NCBI GenBank assembly: GCA_001642005.1
Contig: LWCA01000012.1
Span: 27,159 to 91,158 of the forward strand
DNA length: 64,000 bases
Reading direction: 5' to 3'
Source: Intoshia linei
Taxonomy: Eukaryota > Orthonectida > Rhopaluridae
This document shows positions 1 to 12,095 of this stretch, in pieces. Every line of letters starts with the position of its first letter. Position 1 is the stretch's first letter. The notes beneath the pieces were generated by a model. It was not told the origin of the DNA. It worked only from the letters and a program-made list of their open reading frames with translations, and searched no databases. The position numbers and the translations under genes are program-made.

Positions 1-3000
1 TTGATGGCAATTTAATCATATTTTCAAATGTCCAATTCAACTGTCTAACTTCATGTTCGTGGCGCTTTTTTGTTTGATTCAATTCATTCAACAATTTGTC
101 GTTGGTATTCATTAGTGCCCTAAAATTTATATTTTTACAAACAAAATTAAAATTTAATACGAATGACTTTCTTTTATAATTTTTGTCATTTCTTTAAATT
201 TGTCCATATTTTCAACTTTTTTTAGTTCAGCCTGACAACTTTTTTCAGATTGAGCTAGATTAAATTTAATAATATTTAGGCCTTAAATTTTAAGGTTTTA
301 CCTCTTGGGATGCATTCAGTACATTCAATAATTTCGTTTATTTTTTCTATTTTTTTATTTTCAATGTTTATAATATATTTTGTTACCTTTTAAAATGTTT
401 TCAATTTTGTATGGAACATTTACATACAATTTTATTGTACTCAATATGTTGATCACTTTTTTATCTTCAAATTTATCAGTATGTGAAGTTTCTTTCGTAT
501 GAACATTTTTTTCTATTTTTGTGTGACCATTTGTCTAAATTTTATAATTTATAATGCATTGCAATGTTTTAAAATTCGGTTTTAATTTTTTTAATTATAC
601 CACTTTTTTTGAGTTTAATACCCAATTTTGAACGGGGTCTAAATTTTTTTTATTATGGTTTCTTTTATATAATTTATATACTTGAATGTCTAGTAATATA
701 AGCTTTTGCTTTGTAGTTTCGTGAATTTTCCACTTCTTTCATGTAACTAGGTTTCTGGTTTTGTGTTATTTTTTTTTCTCTAAATTATTTTTACTACTTT
801 TATATTTTAGTCATCTTACTCCAAATTATGTTGACAGTTTAGTTTTTCTTTGTATGTTTTGTAAACATATTTGTAGTTTTCTTTCAATGTTTCTAATTTT
901 TATATTTTTATCATCCCTTACTTCTATAAAAATGAATGTCTGTGTATCTGTCTGTTACCGTTTATTTAAAAAATTGACAGTCGTATGATTTTCAAAATCC
1001 AAATTACTAATACAGTTTTACTCACTACGTGTTTATATCTATTTCAAGTTCATTTCTTGAGTCCTTCAAAGTCAAAACCCAATTTCTCTTTTTTAAAAAA
1101 AAATCAACCCAAAAATTTAATAAAACATGCCTTCTGAGACGCGTTTTAAAATCATTAACATTTTCGTTAATTTTAGCCTCAAAAACGCATACCTTCATGG
1201 TTAAATCTCAAATTACCCTTTGTTTTAAAAATAAAACATGCCCTAAAATATTATAAAACATAAATTCTGCCATAGTTTTTAAAATTATCAGCATTATCAT
1301 AAATGGTAACCTCAAAAAAGATAATTTTCACGATCAAAACCACAGATTACCATTTATATTAAAAAAGTATAATATATTTTTATATATAAAAGACTAAGAG
1401 TTCTACAGCACAACCAGAACATAAATTTCAAATCGTTCCTATTACTGCTCTGTAAGCGTTATAGGTAAACCTTATAGGTTGTCATCACAATTTATTTTTA
1501 TAAACTTAAAGTTCTTTAATTTATCATATTTAAAATTTGATATTTTTAAAATACAAAAAGTTGGTGGTCATTTTAAGAATTAAAACATTTCAATCACACC
1601 ATCTTGTTCGCAATAAAAAGTTTCATGTTTACCATAGGGCTACTTTTATTAGTTTGAATAAGGACACAGGTTATTAACTAAACATTTCAATTTTTAAATT
1701 TGATTCTAGCTCGATTTTTGTGATTTTTATCGACGTTCAAATTTCGGTTATTTATACAATAATGTGTATAGACGTTTTCAAAATACAGTCGATTCTGTAC
1801 TATATGAACATCCTAGAATATGAACTCAGTTTAATATGAACACGACAATTTTGTTTGAACAAACATTGATTGAACATTTCGAAACTCTTAATTATTAGCG
1901 CCATTCATATATGTTCATATTACAGTATAGTATAAACACGATTAAAACCTGGTCTCTTCATGTTCATATATAACAGAATCGACTGTACCATTTCAAATTT
2001 ACCACAATGTTTTTTTGGAAAAAATAAAGTTAAATTTAAAATTATCGATATGATTTTCAAAAGGCTATTTAAAATAATGATCGCAACTCGAATCGGTATC
2101 TTTGCAACACCCCATTCTAGATTATTTTATATATCATGATAATACACAATTTCCGCAATAATCGCTCTTAATTCTTTTATGGGTGTGACACCCTAATGGT
2201 CATATTAAATATGTATAGTATATTACTGAAATTAGTATTTATAATTACCGTTTGTTTTATCTGTTGTGGATAGAGAACTAGCACAGTAAGTTTTTTCTAG
2301 TTCAGCTAAAATGTATGCATAATATTAAGGTTCTACATTCAAAATTTTGTTAAGTATTAGTTTGTACATTGTAAAATAAGGGTGGAATAATTTTTGTCAT
2401 GCAAACTTGGATCAAAATTATACATGTCCAAAAATTGAAAATCTTGGCTTGACTTGGATGAAAGGTTTGGAGTGGTTTCCAAACATTAATGTAATTTTAA
2501 ACTATAAAATTACGTTTATCTGTGAATATGCTGGCTGAAGGTACAACTGTTTCCTTCAAACTAATTGTATCGAAATTTTTATGATTATTTTTCCAAAAGG
2601 CCATAGTTTCGTATTTTGAATATGCTAAAATACGCGTATTTATTAATTAATGGATGAGTTTTTCTAGAAAAACCTTAGATTGATGAAAAAATTAAATGTT
2701 TGATAACTGGTTAATAAATAAAATTTAAATTACCAGTCCTAGGTTTAGACAATTCGTTGACTTGGTTTATACGTGATTGATATGTAGGCTTTTTGGGTAT
2801 TTCTAGCTTTATCTCATTTTCAATTTTCAAGTTTAATTTATCCTTTTCTTGTAAAGCCAAATTCTTTTCTCTTTGACTTATTAATCGATCATCTATAATT
2901 TTGCATTAGATTTAGGTTGTGGATATTTTTGACTAATTTTCTTGATTTATAATCGATTAATTATAAAGATTAGTCTTTTCTTACAAATTATAACTAAATT

Positions 3001-3635
3001 TTTTTTTGGTTATTTTTTAATGTCATGTTCATTGAAAATTCATGAAATGATAAGTATGGATCAATTCAATTTGTCAATGTTATTCATGGATCATAGAATA
3101 TTATACTGTATTATTTTTTTAAATTTATGATAAAATTTACCCAACTTTTGTAAATTTGGCAAAATATTAATTAAAACAAATCGATATTGAATAGTTTGAT
3201 TTCTTGAAATTGGATTTAGTCGAATATCCACATCTTCTAGTAGAGTATTATACCTCAAACGTTTAATTTCGTCAACAGAATCGATGCAATTGTAATATCT
3301 TTTTTTTAAAATATAATAAAATCTTTAAAAAAATTAAATAAATGATGTAACAAATACATGTTCAATTTCATCAAATTTTGCAAATGATTCAAGCCCTATA
3401 ATTTATTTATTTTGATTTTACATTAAAATATATAACTTACAGTCAATTCTTGAATAGCATTTCTAGAAATATCGAGTGACTTTAAATTGCAAAAATTTAT
3501 GAGTGAAAACCCTAAACATTTAATTTTTGTTCCAATAATGTACGATCCAGGCAAATTTAAAGATTTCACTTTAATTAAATTGTTTTTGTCTATATTGACA
3601 TGTGATAGAATCCATTCTTGGGTAATGGTCGTCAT
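1..3635 (-). CDS. CEP72: CEP72-like centrosomal leucine-rich-repeat/coiled-coil protein (partial, 3' end off left edge)
   Basis: Vertebrate CEP72 is a centrosome and centriolar-satellite protein that helps recruit pericentriolar factors. Eleven phase-consistent exons are readable on the minus strand: 3441-3635, 3358-3395, 3141-3298, 2734-2892, 2249-2305, 682-777, 601-638, 387-534, 302-346, 161-254 and 1-119, giving about 382 residues so far. The first 160 residues follow CEP72 closely: an LPGSY segment, then LKSLDISRNAIQEL, a YYNCIDSV repeat and the cap LLEDVDIRLNP ... RFVLINILPNLQKLDD. After a charged linker come heptad-like helices (ALMNTNDKLLNELN, then RHEHEVRQLNW) resembling the CEP72 C-terminal coiled coil. 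The start is the ATG at 3635. Five of the ten introns are only 36-46 bp; the longest is 1.47 kb (778-2248) and contains a small TA-flanked MITE. The family call is from remembered similarity to human CEP72; the exons at 601-777 are the least certain. Confidence 0.8.
1784..1987. mobile_element. 204-bp TA-flanked MITE
   Basis: The element starts and ends with a perfect 15-bp inverted repeat, TACAGTCGATTCTGT, whose outer TA is the likely duplicated target of a Tc1/mariner/pogo-type transposase. The interior is rich in a repeated atgttcatat-like motif and has no ORF. It lies in a long intron of the CEP72-like gene. Family assignment is inferred from TIR and TA only. Confidence 0.75.
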
Positions 3636-5154
3636 TTTGTAATTGAATTATTTGATTTATAATTTAATTAAAAATGTGAATCAAATTGTAAATTTAAGGT
3701 AAAAAATACTGAATTTTGATGCTCTGTAATATTTACGTTAACTACTCATATAATAGTTCATAATTTGGATCTAAATTTGTTTTAGTGTTTCTATTGATTG
3801 AGTAAGTGCATAATTGTAAATCAACAATTTAATGTCTAGGAAAAATTAAAATTTTATTGGTATTCAGTTATGATTCATTGATTAATCAATTTTTTAATGG
3901 TAATTTCAATCTATCAACACGAAGAGTTTTACAAATGTAAAATTCTTTTGAAAAATATTTAGTTTTTTAAGTTTATTTCAAATTATTACAATTTTATTTA
4001 TCAAATATATATTGACCTGTAAAGGGTACCATTTTTATCATTTTATGATTGACGTGATTGATATATATTAACACTCCTTCTACGGTGTCGTTTTGATTGA
4101 TATCTTGGTCTATATAGGTGTTTTATATGTAAATATAAAATAAAATTAATAAATATAATGCCTGGTAATCAGTATTCAACTTTTTTATGTATAAAACAGA
4201 GTTCGTTACTAGGCTACCCAAGGATTTTAATTTACGTACATTTCCACTATTGTACAGCTTCATTAAAGCTAGTTTAGAGTACCTAGTTTAGTGGTGTATA
4301 GGTTTACTCGAGATTAATCTACTCTGTAACTGGAGGCAAACTATGAAAACATTTTGAAATTATCTAAATGATTTTAATTTGGCGGGAAATACGCAAATAA
4401 TATACGAAACAGGCCTAATTTTTCAATTTTAAGTGACCTCAAAACGTACCACAATGCATCAAATGTGAAAATGTTATGCAATTGATTAAATTTTTATTGT
4501 ATGAAAAAAAACTTGGTGAACTGTCTATTTTTTAATTTATTTCCATTTCAATGTGTATGCATTTGTTCCGAGTCATAATTGTTATGGAATGTCTTTTTAG
4601 TTTTCATTATTCAATTATAAATAATGTACTACTGCATGAATATACTTTATACGTATTAATAAGCATAACAAGGTTTATAAAAACTTGCTTAAATTTTATT
4701 ACGGAACATTGAACATTCATTAATGAATTTAATGTACTTTGTTCAGTAAAATAAATGGTAAATTGCATGCAAGAAATTCAAGATTTATAAAATGTTTAAT
4801 TTTTACTAATTTGTTTCGAATAGCATTTGTGAGTTACGGTCCTACTCTAGTTTTTGTAATAACCTGTCTTTAATAATAAATAACAACATTTTAATATAAA
4901 TACAATATAATATAATAATTAATACAAAAATGTTAGGATAAATATGAAAGATAACTTCATTTTATGTATAATCAGCTTTTATTTTGTTTCTATGGATAAT
5001 TATGTTGGAAATTCCTTTGATGTGTTTATCATGATTTGTGAACAATTTTGTTTTTTTAAATTAATTTCTAGCTAATTTATTTTGTTTTTTTAAAGATGTT
5101 TGAATACCTCATAATTAACCCCAAAAACTATACGTAAAATCCTTACTTATATAA

Positions 5155-5300
5155 TATGCTTTTTTTTCTGTATGTGTGTGTGTTATGGTTTATTCCAATA
5201 ATTACCAGTCTTAGAATTTTATAAAGTCCAATTTCAATTACAGTTCTTTCCGGGGTGTTAGCAATATAAATTTCAACATCCAAAAATCACATCTTACGAG
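5155..5300 (+). repeat. REP1 interspersed repeat, truncated copy
   Basis: This copy shares with the copies at 13.8, 27.2 and 62.7 kb a GT-rich run, then accagtcttagaattttat, a ttcaattacagtt block, a ttccggggtgtt block and atttcaacatcc. No coding capacity. The class of element is unknown. Confidence 0.65.
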
Positions 5301-6424
5301 TCAAAAAGTATAATATTAGTAATAATAGTATTAAGTAGTAGTAATAAATAGTATAATAACACAATTATAATTAAATTGATTCTAATTTTGAAAAAATTTG
5401 AAAACAAGAAATTTTGTAGCAATGATAAAAAATTAAAGTAGTCAATTTATGAGATTGAAACCCATATTTCTGTATTTTAAATATGCATAAGTTATTATAC
5501 CATATTTTTTGAAATTTTAGGATCAATATTTTTAATTTTAATTTGAAAAATATTGATTGATAATTATCAACTATTATAATATATATTAATAATTATTTTT
5601 GACTGAGATTCCCGGTCTGGGAATGGGTAGATTTTTGAAGTTGAAGTTGAAAAAAATGTTTTTTTTACACAAGTACATTTTTATATATAAAATTGGTACG
5701 AATTTAAGTTGAATTTACCAAGCAAATATAAATTACAATTGTTTATAATTTTTGAACATATATTTTCAACTTTAATAGTTAATTTACTAACATTAATGAA
5801 TGTCGAAAATGATCTTTCACTAAGTTAAAGGTCAATATTATACCGTTTCATAAAAAAAAATTTGAAAATATTTTGGACATTTCTTGCAAACTTTCAAATG
5901 ATGAAATCATTTGAATATTCGACATTTTTAAAAATTTTATAAATTCAGATAAAATTTATTTATCAATTGAAAATCGGTATTATTTAAATTTACTAACACA
6001 AAAACGGATTATTAAAATTTTCAATAAACTAACTGAAATCATAAAATGAAAACTTTAAACTTCTAGATGTGGGGTTTTTTTAGAAAAAAATTAAAAATAT
6101 TAATATCATTTTGCAGCAAATTAAGCAACGCTCATTTTCTATATATGTCATTTTTATATTAGAAAAATGGAATAGCCCTATTGTACATTGTACTTTAGGC
6201 TGTTTCGAAAAGGAATGAATTTTGGAAAATATAAAGATTTATCAATAGAAAACATGAAAAATTATCTAAAAATCACATTCTGATAAAAATTTTTTATTGG
6301 TTAACAAAAAAACCTCTCTGGTCAGACGCTTGAATTCCCTAAATCGGTTAAAACTATGCAATTTTGTATATACATTGATTTGACAGGCTAAATTTTGTAT
6401 ATATGAGGCTAGTATATATGAAAT

Positions 6425-6590
6425 TGGGAGGTTGAAATTTATCTTATACGTCCCGAAAAAAATTGTAATTGAAATGTGGACTTTATAAAATTCTAAGAAG
6501 GATAGTTATTGAAATAAAGCGTAAGACAGACCAACAGACATACACACACACAAACAAAAATCACGTAGCATATTATATAAGTTATATACA
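6425..6590 (-). repeat. REP1 interspersed repeat, inverted truncated copy
   Basis: Reverse complement of the REP1 head: aattgtaattgaaatgtgg, ataaaattctaagaagg, then an ACACACACACA run. The 102-codon minus-strand ORF that covers it (6493-6801) is composed of repeat sequence and is not called as a gene. Confidence 0.65.
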
Positions 6591-7814
6591 AGAAAAAATA
6601 TTTCACTAAAATTGAAACTCTAAGAGGTTTTTTTTTAAATTCAAGCAAAAGGGTTTCGTAATAATTTAATTTTATCTGAAAAATCATGTTTTCTATTGAT
6701 AAATTTTTGTTTTTGTGATTTTGGAAACATCCTATTGTACATAGTATGTAGTTTTGTATTGACATGGATACATTATTGAGAAAAAACTGATTGACCTTCA
6801 AATAAGCGCATTTTTAAGTTAATTGGTGCATTTACAATCAAATTAAATTAAATATTGTTATTTTGATTTAATTTTGTTGAAATTTCTTCTTTTTTACGAT
6901 ATATTAAATTTAGTGTTTTAACCTGAGCTCAGATCGAAAACCTGATATGTTAATATTTTTTAAATTGATTTGATTAAAAATTTAGTAAAATCTAACCCTG
7001 AAATAGATGTCTTTCTGTAATGAGAAAGTTTTTGCATATACAATACAATTGTATAATATATATATTATACAATTTTTTTTGTATTCTGGGAGAACCACGT
7101 AGATTTTAGTATATTTCTGTATATACTATTTTGTAGTTTGTCTGTAAAGTCTAAAAGTTAGTTTTTTTAGAGTTTGTTGGAATTATGCTTTTGAATTTCA
7201 AATTTTGAATTTTGATTCTGAATTTTGCTTAAATGACATTAACCAACTTTTTATATCAGTATATCAGAAATTTAAATGTGTAGTAGATTGAAAAAATAAA
7301 TAACCATATTCTTCTTTGTAATCCGAACCGTCATTAGTGGCCCATACAGTATATATCGTGATATTTTTCATCTTATAATTAACAAATTATAATTTTTAAA
7401 TATTTAATGAATATCTAGTTTTTCGTTATTTACTGTGGATATTGTACATATCTTTAAACTTGAACAATTCAAATTTTCATACAAGTTTAAATAGTTACTG
7501 TAAACTACGCAAACATAAAAAAGTGATAGGTTATACAAGTATTGACCAGTTTGAGCAATATCGCTGTTAGTGGGGATGAGAATATAATAAAGATATGCGA
7601 TGACATAAAAGGGGTTTATTACAATGTATAATAATTTTATTAGGTTGATTAATTAATTGGGTTGATTGGACCAAGTAATAATCTTTTAGGTTTCCACAAT
7701 TTGTTAAAACAAAAAAAATGGAGAATACAGATTTTTAAAAGGTTACAGGAAACTTACTAAAATAACCTGTAATACAATATATAATATTTTTGAAGGATGC
7801 ATAATATGCATTGG

Positions 7815-8640
7815 ATATCCGCCTGTTAACCAAAGATCTATTGTAATAATAAACATGGAAAAAATATTTACAAAGTTAGATTTTAAATCGGGTTATTGGC
7901 AAATTCCTATCCAACAAAATCATCATAAAAAACAGCTTTTTCTTATGGATATCGAAGTATTCTAATTCAGTGAATTGGCTGACAAATGCATCGGCTACCT
8001 CTCAACGTATTATGGACAAAATATTATAAGATAATGCTGCTGATTATATGGATATTATAATTTTTCCATGTGATGTTAGGGAACATAAGAAGAACCTTGA
8101 AAAGGTGTTCAAGGCTATACAAAAAGCTAGATTGAGATTACATTAATCAAAGTGTATCATGGGAGAGACAGAAATGAGATTCAAAGGATAAATTAATGAA
8201 AAAAATTATTGGCGTTAAACCAGAACCAGAAAAATTTTAATCAGTAGAAGCACCAATAAAAATTAGACTAGCTCGATCTTTTATGGGAATAACCAATGAA
8301 CACCGTCAGTTTAACCAACATTTTACAGATATTACTTGGCCAATATAAGAAGCCATCATAAGGATATGTAAATATACACAGTAATGTACCATTTCTTTTG
8401 AATCATTTAAAGAGGAATTCTCAAAAATATCAACATTCTTGATGGAAAAACAGGATGAGCCATTTACTTTAGAAGCAGACACTTCTAATAATGATTTTCG
8501 AACGGTACTAAAACAAGATGATCATCACGTGTACTATGCAAGTCGCATTCTTTTAGAAACTACATCAATATAGAAAAACAATTATCAACGATAAATTGGA
8601 AGGAAAAAAATCAGACATTATGTGTACGGATCACATTCAA
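7815..8640 (+). pseudogene. Degenerate Ty3/gypsy retrotransposon pol fragment (reverse transcriptase to RNase H)
   Basis: In three frames, with several stops and frameshifts, the order of a Ty3/gypsy polymerase can be followed. An RT block KLDFKSGYWQIPI lies near 7890. The catalytic region near 8045 reads DYMDIIIF, where an active family member has a YxDD box, so the second Asp is lost. A block near 8285 resembles the SFLGL-YYRRF segment, and EPFTLEADTS near 8460 resembles the start of RNase H. No LTRs, gag or integrase were recognised. Clearly dead. Confidence 0.85.
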
Positions 8641-9238
8641 TCTAAAACCCTCACTAAGCGACAATTCAGTCAAATTAACAAATCGCAAGATTATTATTTC
8701 AAAATATTATAGATAACTTAGCATCATAGCGGACTCTTTGTCCAGGTATGCAACAATTTCGAGTAGAGCAATTATCAGAAAAAATGGTGCGGGTGTTAAA
8801 GTTGAACAGAATAACCATTATATCATGGTCGATGAGGCGAAGTTTCGTGTTACCAATAAACCCATAATAAAAAAAACGATCTGAGTAAACTAGAAAAAAG
8901 ATTTTCATTTCTAAACAATATTTAGCAAAGAAGAGATTACATTGTCAATTACAATTCCTGAAGCTCCAATTTAACTTATTAAGAAAGACATCTACATCAT
9001 TTCAACCTAGGCATACTGAAAATTTAAAAAATTATAATGTGCAATTAACAAAGTAAGTAATACTTGTTCTCTTTCACACGTCTTGATTTATTTAAGATTA
9101 CAAATAATTAGTAAAATGTATATTTTATTGTACATTGTACAATAATATCCGCATTGTGCAAAAGTAAATAATTTGAAACAATTATGGTCTACAACCAATA
9201 AACACAATATATCGATTACCATTAATAAAATTATTATT
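8641..9238. other. AT-rich spacer
   Basis: No confident feature. It may include further decayed retrotransposon sequence downstream of the RNase H remnant, but no domain could be read. Confidence 0.4.
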
Positions 9239-10897
9239 ATGGTAAAATCAATTGTAAAATTTCAAAAGAATTTAGCAAATGATGATATGTGGAAATCTAT
9301 GTTGATCAATGAAGGCGTAAATGGTATTTTTAAAGAATATCCAATATTTTTAATATAACATTACAAATTAGAAATTGGAAATTTTTCAAAATAAATCAAT
9401 TTTTTTCATATTTTTAATAGGAAAATTATATAAAAGTGTATAACTTGAAAAAATAACCTTGCATTAAGGTGTTCCACGGTATCAAACTAATTAAGTTCAT
9501 ATAGGAATTCAATGATGAAAAAATTTTTCATTTTATCTTTGTTTTGATGTCGGCATATACTTTTCAATATCTTGAAATTATTATTATAGTAAAATAAACA
9601 ACAATAAAAATTAAAACTCAAATGTATTTTTAAAAATTAAATTTGCGCCTTATCTATGGTACATAAAGTTTTTGATTTGATATAATCAAGTTTGAAATGC
9701 GGCCCTAACCTGTATAATATACAGTTTATAAGATACAATAAAGCCAAAATTGTATATCACTACTAATATTAGTATTAATAATATATAACGTAGTCATTGA
9801 TGTATATCAAAAATGGTGTGGAGCATGCAGTGCCTTAAATAATCAATTAATGACAACTATGTTTGATAAAGATATTGAACTCAATTTTTATTCGGTATAT
9901 TAACCAATTGAGGAATATTCTTTATTTTTAAATGAGATTTGTTGTAAAATTTAAAATATATATGTGGAATTGCATTGTATTTATTACACCACATGTCATT
10001 TTTGCACTAATGAATTACAAAAGAAATTAAAAGCCAATAAATTTTAGATTTTTAACTTAAATAATTAACTATAGCACAGGTTTTTGTGATATTCAAATTA
10101 TTTAATATTATCTATCGCACAGGCTTTTGCGATTTTATAATTTATTCATATTATCCATCGCACGTACTCGTGCGTAATAGTTTTGTTTATATTTGGCCCG
10201 CTAATTAATTAAACAAATTAAGTTTGACACTCCGGCTCTAGAAACAACTTCTTATCTTAAAATTAACTTTAGTCAATATTTTTAAACATAATATTAATAT
10301 ACATATGTATCCTATGATTTACTATGTGATTCTATATAAGGAAATTCATAGAGAGGAATGTTTAAGGTCTATTTTTCAGTGCGGTTAATCCGTCTATTGC
10401 AGCGGTTCGCAACATAATTCGCAGTTGGTACCCCTAAACAAAAAAAAATATAATTTGGTACCCCATAATAATTTCTATTTATTGTAACTATGATACCATG
10501 TGAATTAAAAAAAATCAAATAAAATAAATAGTTAGTTAAACTCTACTTTATTAAAAATAGATACATAAATGTATTATGAAATTTTAAAAATATTTATAAT
10601 TTATTAATCATAAGGTGTGAATCATAGGATGAGACGAACTGGCATGCCAAAATAATTTATGGTTCCCCTAGGGGGTACCAGCACCCCAATTTTAGAACCG
10701 CTGCTTTATTGTGTCATTATATGACTAAATCTACTCTTAGTACAATTATTATATGACCCATTAGCAAAATCAGATTTTGAGAAAATAAAATTATTATTTA
10801 AAATTATGTACTATAGGCATGTGTAGAAGATATTGAAGACTTGACAAAATTCAAAGGACACTGCATTCCAACAACATTACTATTTTCGGTTAATTAA
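9239..10897 (+). CDS. Small thioredoxin-domain protein, paralogue of the NME8-like thioredoxin module
   Basis: Three exons, 9239-9323, 9794-9894 and 10817 onward, join in phase to a protein of about 88 residues. The second exon reads VIDVYQKWCGACSALN, a thioredoxin fold with a complete C-x-x-C redox site. The third ends at the cis-proline strand (CIPTTLLF) and either stops at TAA 10895-10897 or is spliced at the gt at 10889 to an unseen exon. Intron positions and phases match exons 1-3 of the NME8-like gene at 21139 (85/101/72 bp here, 91/104/72 bp there), so the two arose by duplication. A hAT-like MITE sits in intron 2. At 88 residues it lacks the last strand and helix of a full thioredoxin, so it is either truncated or incompletely modelled. 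Confidence 0.7.
10400..10703. mobile_element. hAT-like MITE, family with CAGCGGTTC ends (copy 1)
   Basis: A 304-bp element with termini CAGCGGTTC ... GAACCGCTG, flanked by diverged 8-bp duplications (gtctattg / ctttattg, 6 of 8 match). It is nearly identical across its length to the copy at 26036-26334. Sub-terminal GGTACCCC/GGGGTACC motifs are shared. No ORF. CAG-type TIRs and 8-bp TSDs are typical of hAT. Confidence 0.85.
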
Positions 10898-12095
10898 TAT
10901 ATACTTTTATTATGAACTCTTTTCCGCTTTGGCATTGCATAATATGAAGTGCATATGCAGACCAATAATATAGTATAGCGGTTTCACATCCAATGATTTA
11001 TATACGCATCATTCAAAATTTTCAAAATAATTAAATAGTTTATATCGCCCATTGGGTGTCTTCCAAAATAAAAATACTTAAATCAAACAATTTTTAATAA
11101 TAATTACAATTTAACAACTCTTTAGCTATAAATTTAGTCTTACCAACCCTACTCGAAAAAATCTAGTTTACTAACCCTTTAGGGAAAAATTTGGTTTTAC
11201 TAATCCTCACAGGAAAAATCCAATTTTACCAACTGACATGCGATTCTAAAACACGCTCTGTTTTCATGTTGTGTATTGAATTAGATTGCTTTATACAACT
11301 ATTAAATTCCATTTAGTTTACAAAATATCAGTCGGTATGCTTATCAAGCCTTACTTCCTTGTTAATGTATTCCTGTAACTATATTTAAACTACTTTAACT
11401 AAATAATCCAACCCTTAAGGAAGAAATCCCTTTGTACCAATATTTTTTTAAAAATCCATTTTTACCAAAGTTTTAGAATAAAAACTACTCTATCTGATTC
11501 CAAAATAAAAAATCCAATTTTACCAAACCTTAACGAAAAAAATCGCTTTTATCAAAATTTTTATGAAAAATTCTATTTTACCAAACTTTTAGATCAATAA
11601 TTCCTCTAACTGATTTCATAAGAAAAAACATGATTTTAAAAAAAATTGAAAAATCACCTTTTACTAATATTTTTTTGAAAAAATATTAATCATTAATTTT
11701 TCGGTAAATAATTAATAATAATTGGACAACAGAAAAAAGTTCTATTAAAAACTAGTGGAAGACATAAAAAAAATAAAAATAAATATGTAAATATTAATAA
11801 TTACATAAAAAAAGATATCAGTGACTGCCTTGATTTTGTGAGCCTTCGCTAACATTTGAGAAACTGGGGCAAAGTCAAGAATGTAACTTTTTAATTAAAA
11901 TATTTTAAATAGACCTTGAATAAAATCTCATTTTATCTTTTCAATTTGAAGTAAAATGATATATTTCATTATGATCAGAAGTATTGCCCACGGCCGCACG
12001 TTGTTCACCCCTGGTCTAGACGAAGTAATACAAACTGTATTAGTAAAATTTATTAAAAACATCAAAGTAAGTGTATATTAAATAATTGGAATAAA
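10898..12095. other. Intergenic stretch with a degenerate tandem array
   Basis: From about 11140 to 11680 a motif of the form aaaaatccaattttaccaaa recurs at irregular spacing of roughly 30-50 bp. A related array occurs at about 35980-36260. The remainder shows no recognised feature. Confidence 0.6.
11140..11680. repeat. Degenerate tandem array of an aaatccaattttacca-type unit
   Basis: Successive units share a core close to ccaattttaccaa followed by A-rich spacers, alternating with accctttag-like segments. Units are strongly diverged in length and sequence. The same unit forms a second array near 36 kb inside an eIF3e intron. Confidence 0.65.

Larger units (their letters stand above)
3636..7814. 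other. Intergenic repeat-rich stretch
   Basis: No gene with splice-consistent coding exons was found. The stretch contains two copies of the interspersed repeat REP1, about 5155-5300 forward and 6425-6590 reverse, each with the TTTGTGTGTG-type run and the cttagaattttataaagtcc block. Short ORFs here come from those repeats. Otherwise it is AT-rich unique sequence. Confidence 0.6.

Noticed and set aside
761-1256. Two 75-codon plus-strand ORFs near the left edge
   Set aside because: They lie opposite introns or exons of the CEP72-like gene and are T-rich low-complexity frames.
6493-6801. 102-codon minus-strand ORF
   Set aside because: Largely made of the inverted REP1 repeat including its GT/AC run; no homology and no splice context.
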